This document shows, piece by piece, positions 60,082 through 64,000 of a stretch of DNA of 64,000 nucleotides (the first letter of the stretch is position 1; the number at the start of each line of letters is the position of its first letter). This stretch comes from Luteolibacter sp. Y139 (GTDB lineage Bacteria > Verrucomicrobiota > Verrucomicrobiia > Verrucomicrobiales > Akkermansiaceae): assembly GCF_038066715.1 (NCBI RefSeq), contig NZ_JBBUKT010000009.1, positions 1-64,000 of the forward strand, in the 5' to 3' direction. The position numbers were made by a program, and so were the translations under genes. The notes under the pieces are model-generated. The model made no database searches. It saw nothing but the letters and a program-made list of their open reading frames with translations, and was not told the origin of the DNA.

Positions 60082-61644
60082 ATGATTGGGATCACTCGCC
60101 TGAATCTTTCCGCTGTGGTGCTGGCTTCTTCACTTTGGAGCCTCATCCCGGCGGTCCGGGCTGAAAAACCGTCGGCTGTGGAAGCAGCCGGGCAAAAGGA
60201 ATCCTTCAAGGAGGTTCTTTTCCAAGCCGAGTATGACCGGCGCGTGGCTCGCCTCGATCAGAGCAGGCTCGACCCGGCGAAGGTCGCGGCTTCAAAGCTT
60301 CCGGACTTCGGGGTGATTGTGAACGACGTGACAGCGGGAAGCCAAGCGGACAAGGCGGGTCTGAAAGCGGGCTGGATCATCGACAAGTACAACGGCGAGG
60401 ATCAATGGAATCATCGCCAGCGTTTTCCAACACCGCCGGGTGCCAAGCCACGCCGCGAAGTGGAGGCGGTTTCTCCTGACGGCGAGCGAAAGACGTTTCA
60501 ATTCGAGGCCGGGCTGTTGGGCTTCAATTCGAGCAATGCCCATCGCCCGGAACAGTATCTATTGCGGCAGGCCCCTAGAGGGGCGTGGGATCGCGACATG
60601 CTTGTGGCGGTGCAGGCATGGCATTCCGGCGATCGTGAATTGCTGGAGACCGCGCTCGCCCAGGCGGTGAAGAAGGGAATGCCAGCGAATTCATTTTCCC
60701 GCTACTATGGTGCGATCCTCTCCCTCGACCGTGGGGATCAGGCGGGAGCCAAGAGTTTGTTGGATCAGGTGCTTGCCGAGGTGGCCAAGGACGGAGAGAT
60801 CCCGCGCTTCTACCGATCCGGTATCAGGACGCTTGCGCTCGGCATGGGCGACTACGCGCTGCTTCGGAAGGGCATCGCGGAGCTGGATGGCTTTCGCGAG
60901 GAACTGCAGGCGGAGATGATCGGGCCTTGGGAGGAATGGGCCAAGTCGGCACCCAAGGAGTCACTGGTTTCACGCATCAAGACGAAGGAGAAGGCAGACC
61001 TTCTGCCAAGCATCGTCACCGTAAAGGATGGTTGGGAGCGCTTCTATCGCATTGATGACCCTGCGGGATTCAAGGATGGCACCCACTTCGCGCAAAAGCC
61101 ACTGCCGGACTACGACGACTATTGCTTTGCCCCGGAGAAGCCGGTGAAGGACGTGGTCTGGGAAATCCGCGGTGGCTATGGTGATATCCAGGCACCGGGG
61201 ACCTTCAATGAGATCGCGTTCTATCTGGTCGATTTGAAGAAGAGAAAGGCGGCGGCGGAAGACGGGCGGTATTCGATTCCGCTATGGACGGTCGCAGGCC
61301 TGCGCCTGAGGAATGATGTGAAGGACGGCCGCACCCTCTACCTCAGTGCGGGCATCAATCCGATCGAGATTCCCACCCAGAGATCGCTGCCGCTTCTCAA
61401 TGAAGTGCAGACGGGCGAGTTGGTGAAACAGATCAAGGAAGGGAAGGCCGCGCCGATCGCCGATCGGAAGCGGGGGTTCGTCATCCAATTGATCCGCTTG
61501 GGGAAAGAAGCGGAAGTGGTGGTGAACGGAGTGCCCTACCTGCGCCTGCCAGTGGATCCTTCCGTTGGAGAGCTGGGCTGCGTCGTGCACAGTGCAGGCA
61601 TGGCGGTGGCGATCGACGGAATGAAGTTTGAAGAGCTGAAATAA
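60082..61644 (+). CDS. Exported PDZ-domain protein of unknown function
   Basis: A 520-residue protein with a signal peptide (MIGITRLNLSAVVLASSLWS, ending VRAE). Residues about 70-150 form a PDZ-like domain (GVIVNDVTAGSQADKAGLKAGWIID), as in HtrA-type proteases and other peptide binders, but no protease domain is present. The middle (about 175-270) is helical with a TPR-like look (YGAILSLDRGDQAGAKSLLDQV). The C-terminal part (about 320-520) is beta-rich (GGYGDIQAPGTFNEIAFYLVDL, VQLIRLGKEAEVVVNGVPYLRL) and resembles DUF1080/concanavalin-like sugar-binding folds. A scaffold or sensor in the periplasm is possible. Confidence 0.7.
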   Translation: MIGITRLNLSAVVLASSLWSLIPAVRAEKPSAVEAAGQKESFKEVLFQAEYDRRVARLDQSRLDPAKVAASKLPDFGVIVNDVTAGSQADKAGLKAGWIIDKYNGEDQWNHRQRFPTPPGAKPRREVEAVSPDGERKTFQFEAGLLGFNSSNAHRPEQYLLRQAPRGAWDRDMLVAVQAWHSGDRELLETALAQAVKKGMPANSFSRYYGAILSLDRGDQAGAKSLLDQVLAEVAKDGEIPRFYRSGIRTLALGMGDYALLRKGIAELDGFREELQAEMIGPWEEWAKSAPKESLVSRIKTKEKADLLPSIVTVKDGWERFYRIDDPAGFKDGTHFAQKPLPDYDDYCFAPEKPVKDVVWEIRGGYGDIQAPGTFNEIAFYLVDLKKRKAAAEDGRYSIPLWTVAGLRLRNDVKDGRTLYLSAGINPIEIPTQRSLPLLNEVQTGELVKQIKEGKAAPIADRKRGFVIQLIRLGKEAEVVVNGVPYLRLPVDPSVGELGCVVHSAGMAVAIDGMKFEELK

Positions 61645-61700
61645 AGAGAGACCTACTCCTGCATCGACGCCTCCGCTCCGGTCGCTAGGGTCACGGCCCA

Positions 61701-63413
61701 GTGGACCACGGAATCGTCACTGACATCGCGACGTGCATTATCGCCGCCTGGGTGGTGGGGGTGGTGTGTCGGGTGGTCCGGCAGCCGTTGCTGATCGCGT
61801 ATTTGGTCGCGGGGTTTGTGATCGGGCCGCATGGGCTGCGATTCATCACGGACCGGGAGTCGGTGCAGACGATCTCGGAGATCGGGCTGGCGCTGCTGCT
61901 GTTCATGATCGGGCTGGAGATGGACCTGAAGAAGATGCTCGGGTCCGGGAAGGCGATCACGGTCACGGCGCTGGTGCAGATCTTCGGCGGCGTGGGCTTG
62001 GGATGGCTGCTTTTCAGCTGGTTGGGCCCCGGGGCGAGCAAGCTGGAAGCGCTCTACCTGGCGGTGGCGGCGGCGATGAGCAGCACGGTCATCATCGTGA
62101 AGCTGCTGCACGACAAGCGCGAGCTGGAGACCCTCGCCGGGCGTATCACGGTCGGCATCCTGGTGCTGCAGGACGTGTTCGTGATCCTGTTTCTCGCGGT
62201 CCAGCCGAACCTGAAGGATCCCGCGTTCACGCCGTTGGCCGTCGCATTCGGCAAGGTGGCGCTGCTGGTGGGCGTGGCCTACACGGTCAGCCGCTTCGTG
62301 CTGCCGCCGGTGTTCAAGCTGGTGGCCCGGCAGCCGGAGTTGGTGCTGGTGGGTGCATTGGCGTGGTGCTTTGCGATGGCCGGCTTCGCGAGCTACCTCG
62401 GCTTGTCGCGGGAGATGGGTGCGCTGCTTGCCGGGGTCTTGCTGTCCACCTTCCCTTACACGCTTGATGTGGTGGCGAAGGTCACCAGCATCCGTGATTT
62501 CTTCGTCACGCTGTTCTTCGTCGCGCTCGGGATGATCATTCCGATGCCGACATGGGACTACCTGTTGTGGATGCTGGTCTTCAGCGCGGTGCTCATCATT
62601 ACCCGAGTGGTGAGCGTGATTCCAGTGCTGCTGAAACTGGGCCTGGGGCATCGCATGAGCCTGGTGCCGGCCATCAATCTCAGCCAGCTCAGCGAGCTGG
62701 CGCTGGTGCTGCTCGCGATCGGCAAAGGGAGCGGCGATGTCTCCGAGCGGACCATCAGCATCACCGCCTTCGCCTTCGCCTTCCTCGCGGTGGGCTCGAC
62801 CTATGGGATCTTGAGAAACGATGGCATCGTGCGGCGCGTCTCTCCATGGCTCGCGAAACTCGGGGTGCCGGACTTGCCGGAAGGCAGCGCTGAAGCGGGC
62901 CACGACCATTCGGGAGGCACCATTTTCGTGCTCGGGTTCCTGTGGACCGCGAGTTCCATGGTGGAGGAGATCGAGCGCGAGCGGCCGACGCTGCTGCCGC
63001 GGCTGCGGGTGATCGATTTCAATCCCGAGACGGTGGCGAAACTGCGCGCGCGCGGGATCACGGTGATCTATGGCGATGTCAGCCAGCGCGATGTCCTGGA
63101 GCACGCCGGCATCGGCGATGCGGAGGTGATCGTCTGTTCGCTCTCCGACAGCGTGCTGCGTGGCTCGACCAATCTCCGACTGCTGCGGCAGGTGCGCTCG
63201 TTGAATGAACGCGCCGAGATCATCGTGCATGCCGAGCGGCTCGACGACGCGTCCACGCTTTACGCTGCCGGAGCCAGCTATGTGGTCTCTCCGCGGCTGC
63301 TGGAGGCGCGCGAACTGCTCGAGGTCTTGGATGCGGTGGACAACCACCTCATCGCCGAGAAGACATGCGAACAGCTTGCACGCCTGGAGAATCGGAGTGA
63401 AGTGATCCCCTGA
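61701..63413 (+). CDS. CPA2-family cation/proton antiporter with RCK-like domain
   Basis: A 570-residue KefB/RosB-like transporter starting with GTG at 61701 (MDHGIVTDIATCIIAAWVVG). About 12 membrane helices with typical segments: PLLIAYLVAGFVIGPHGL, EIGLALLLFMIGLEMDL, AAAMSSTVIIVKLLHD, TVGILVLQDVFVILFLA, SLVPAINLSQLSELALVL. It would exchange sodium or potassium for protons. The C-terminal TrkA-N-like domain (about 405-530; LRVIDFNPETVAKLRARG, VIYGDVSQRDVLEHAGI) lacks the usual Gly-x-Gly-x2-Gly loop: the sequence is VLGFLWTASSMVEE. Thus NAD(H) control may be lost or altered. Confidence 0.9.
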   Translation: MDHGIVTDIATCIIAAWVVGVVCRVVRQPLLIAYLVAGFVIGPHGLRFITDRESVQTISEIGLALLLFMIGLEMDLKKMLGSGKAITVTALVQIFGGVGLGWLLFSWLGPGASKLEALYLAVAAAMSSTVIIVKLLHDKRELETLAGRITVGILVLQDVFVILFLAVQPNLKDPAFTPLAVAFGKVALLVGVAYTVSRFVLPPVFKLVARQPELVLVGALAWCFAMAGFASYLGLSREMGALLAGVLLSTFPYTLDVVAKVTSIRDFFVTLFFVALGMIIPMPTWDYLLWMLVFSAVLIITRVVSVIPVLLKLGLGHRMSLVPAINLSQLSELALVLLAIGKGSGDVSERTISITAFAFAFLAVGSTYGILRNDGIVRRVSPWLAKLGVPDLPEGSAEAGHDHSGGTIFVLGFLWTASSMVEEIERERPTLLPRLRVIDFNPETVAKLRARGITVIYGDVSQRDVLEHAGIGDAEVIVCSLSDSVLRGSTNLRLLRQVRSLNERAEIIVHAERLDDASTLYAAGASYVVSPRLLEARELLEVLDAVDNHLIAEKTCEQLARLENRSEVIP

Positions 63414-63430
63414 CCCTTCCTTCACTCCCC

Positions 63431-64000
63431 ATGAAGCTCCTGTTCGTCGCCGACCTGCACTATGCGCTCAAGCAGTTCGATTGGCTGGCCGCGAATGCCG
63501 CCGAGTGTGACGCGCTGATCATCGGCGGCGATTTGCTCGACCTCGCCGGGGCACTGGATACGGATCTCCAGGTGGTGGTGGTGGAAAAGTATCTCCATAA
63601 GCTCAGCAAGCTCACCCGCCTCATTGTCAGCTCGGGCAATCACGATGGAGACCACCACGATGCCAACGGCGAGTCGCGTGCGCACTGGATCGGCGAGATG
63701 AGAGGCGACCGGCTGCACGTTGATGGCGACTCGCTGGATGTGGCGGGCATGCGCATCACCGTTTGCCCGTGGTGGGATGGTCCGGTGAGCCGGGCGGAGG
63801 TGGAGCAGCAATTGATCGCCGCCGTGCCGCCACCGGGGACGCCGTGGGTGTGGGTCTATCACGCGGCGCCGGAAGGTCCGTTGAGCTGGACGGGCAAGCA
63901 GTTCATAGGCGACGCGACACTGACCGAGTGGATCGCGCGCTTTTCACCAAGCATTGTCCTATCGGGGCATATCCATAATGCGCCCTTTTATGCGCAGGGC
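63431..64000 (+). CDS. Metallophosphoesterase, 3' end outside the window
   Basis: The frame from ATG at 63431 stays open for 190 codons to the window end. It shows the calcineurin-like metal motifs in order: ADLHY (Asp-x-His), GGDLLDLAG (Gly-Asp), SSGNHDGD (Gly-Asn-His-Asp), VYHAAPEGP and SGHIHNAP (Gly-His-x-His). Such enzymes use two metal ions to split phosphodiesters or phosphomonoesters; the substrate is unknown. It lies 17 bp after the antiporter gene and is probably co-transcribed. A long reading frame on the other strand here is a shadow. Confidence 0.9.
   Translation, partial: MKLLFVADLHYALKQFDWLAANAAECDALIIGGDLLDLAGALDTDLQVVVVEKYLHKLSKLTRLIVSSGNHDGDHHDANGESRAHWIGEMRGDRLHVDGDSLDVAGMRITVCPWWDGPVSRAEVEQQLIAAVPPPGTPWVWVYHAAPEGPLSWTGKQFIGDATLTEWIARFSPSIVLSGHIHNAPFYAQG

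Noticed and set aside
60572-60587. Palindrome GCCCCTAGAGGGGC as a second CsoR-like site
   Set aside because: It lies inside the PDZ protein gene, lacks the ATA/TAT ends and has no metal gene nearby.

Overview
The window looks like a chromosomal piece of a GC-rich member of the Verrucomicrobiota, probably close to Luteolibacter or other Verrucomicrobiaceae. The evidence is a short PEP-CTERM protein, a large number of Sec-exported proteins, several giant beta-rich secreted proteins with TSP3-like and 'ADPDHDG' type C-terminal segments, and the general gene style. No integrase, transposase, phage gene or CRISPR array was seen. The taxonomic call is an inference.

Layout. 1-1.7 kb: a PEP-CTERM protein bracketed by two nearly identical 84-bp terminator repeats, then an SGNH hydrolase. 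1.7-2.9 kb (minus): prfB with the classical +1 programmed frameshift. 3.0-4.6 kb: a DUF4139 protein. 4.65-16.8 kb: a same-strand copper/silver-type detoxification block: CsoR-like operator and repressor, Cys-rich ArsP/YraQ permease, a complete CusC-CusB-CusA type efflux pump, a multicopper oxidase fused to a CopB-like outer-membrane barrel, three related small lipoproteins with an FCC-x2-C motif, two related small exported CCC proteins placed on either side of the pump genes, and a tiny K/Q/H-rich protein. 17.1 kb: tRNA-Glu (minus). 17.4-21.3 kb: two exported proteins (Pro/Tyr/Trp-rich TPR protein; FG-GAP propeller protein).

21.7-27.7 kb (minus): a urea/urease module. A DoxX-like protein, a VOC protein and the urease accessory proteins UreE, UreF, UreG and UreD lie in one tightly packed unit, followed by an outer-membrane barrel and a urea-type ABC substrate-binding protein (UrtA). 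The urease subunits ureABC and the transporter parts urtBCDE are not in the window. A pair of inverted REP elements sits inside the 5' end of ureF. 28.0 kb (minus): a small c-type cytochrome lipoprotein.

28.57-57.3 kb: the most striking region, six closely spaced same-strand genes (gaps of 18-44 bp) coding for five Sec-exported proteins of 347, 856, 2915, 873 and 4200 residues plus a parvulin-type peptidyl-prolyl isomerase. The proteins share small repeat modules and look like a co-expressed extracellular or cell-surface apparatus of unknown function. 57.4-59.8 kb (minus): argC-argJ of arginine synthesis. 59.86 kb: tRNA-Pro with a strong terminator. 60.1-64.0 kb: a PDZ-containing exported protein, a CPA2-type cation/proton antiporter with an RCK-like domain, and the 5' part of a metallophosphoesterase that runs off the window.

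All functional assignments come from reading the sequences and recalling protein families; no database search was run. Residue positions are approximate.
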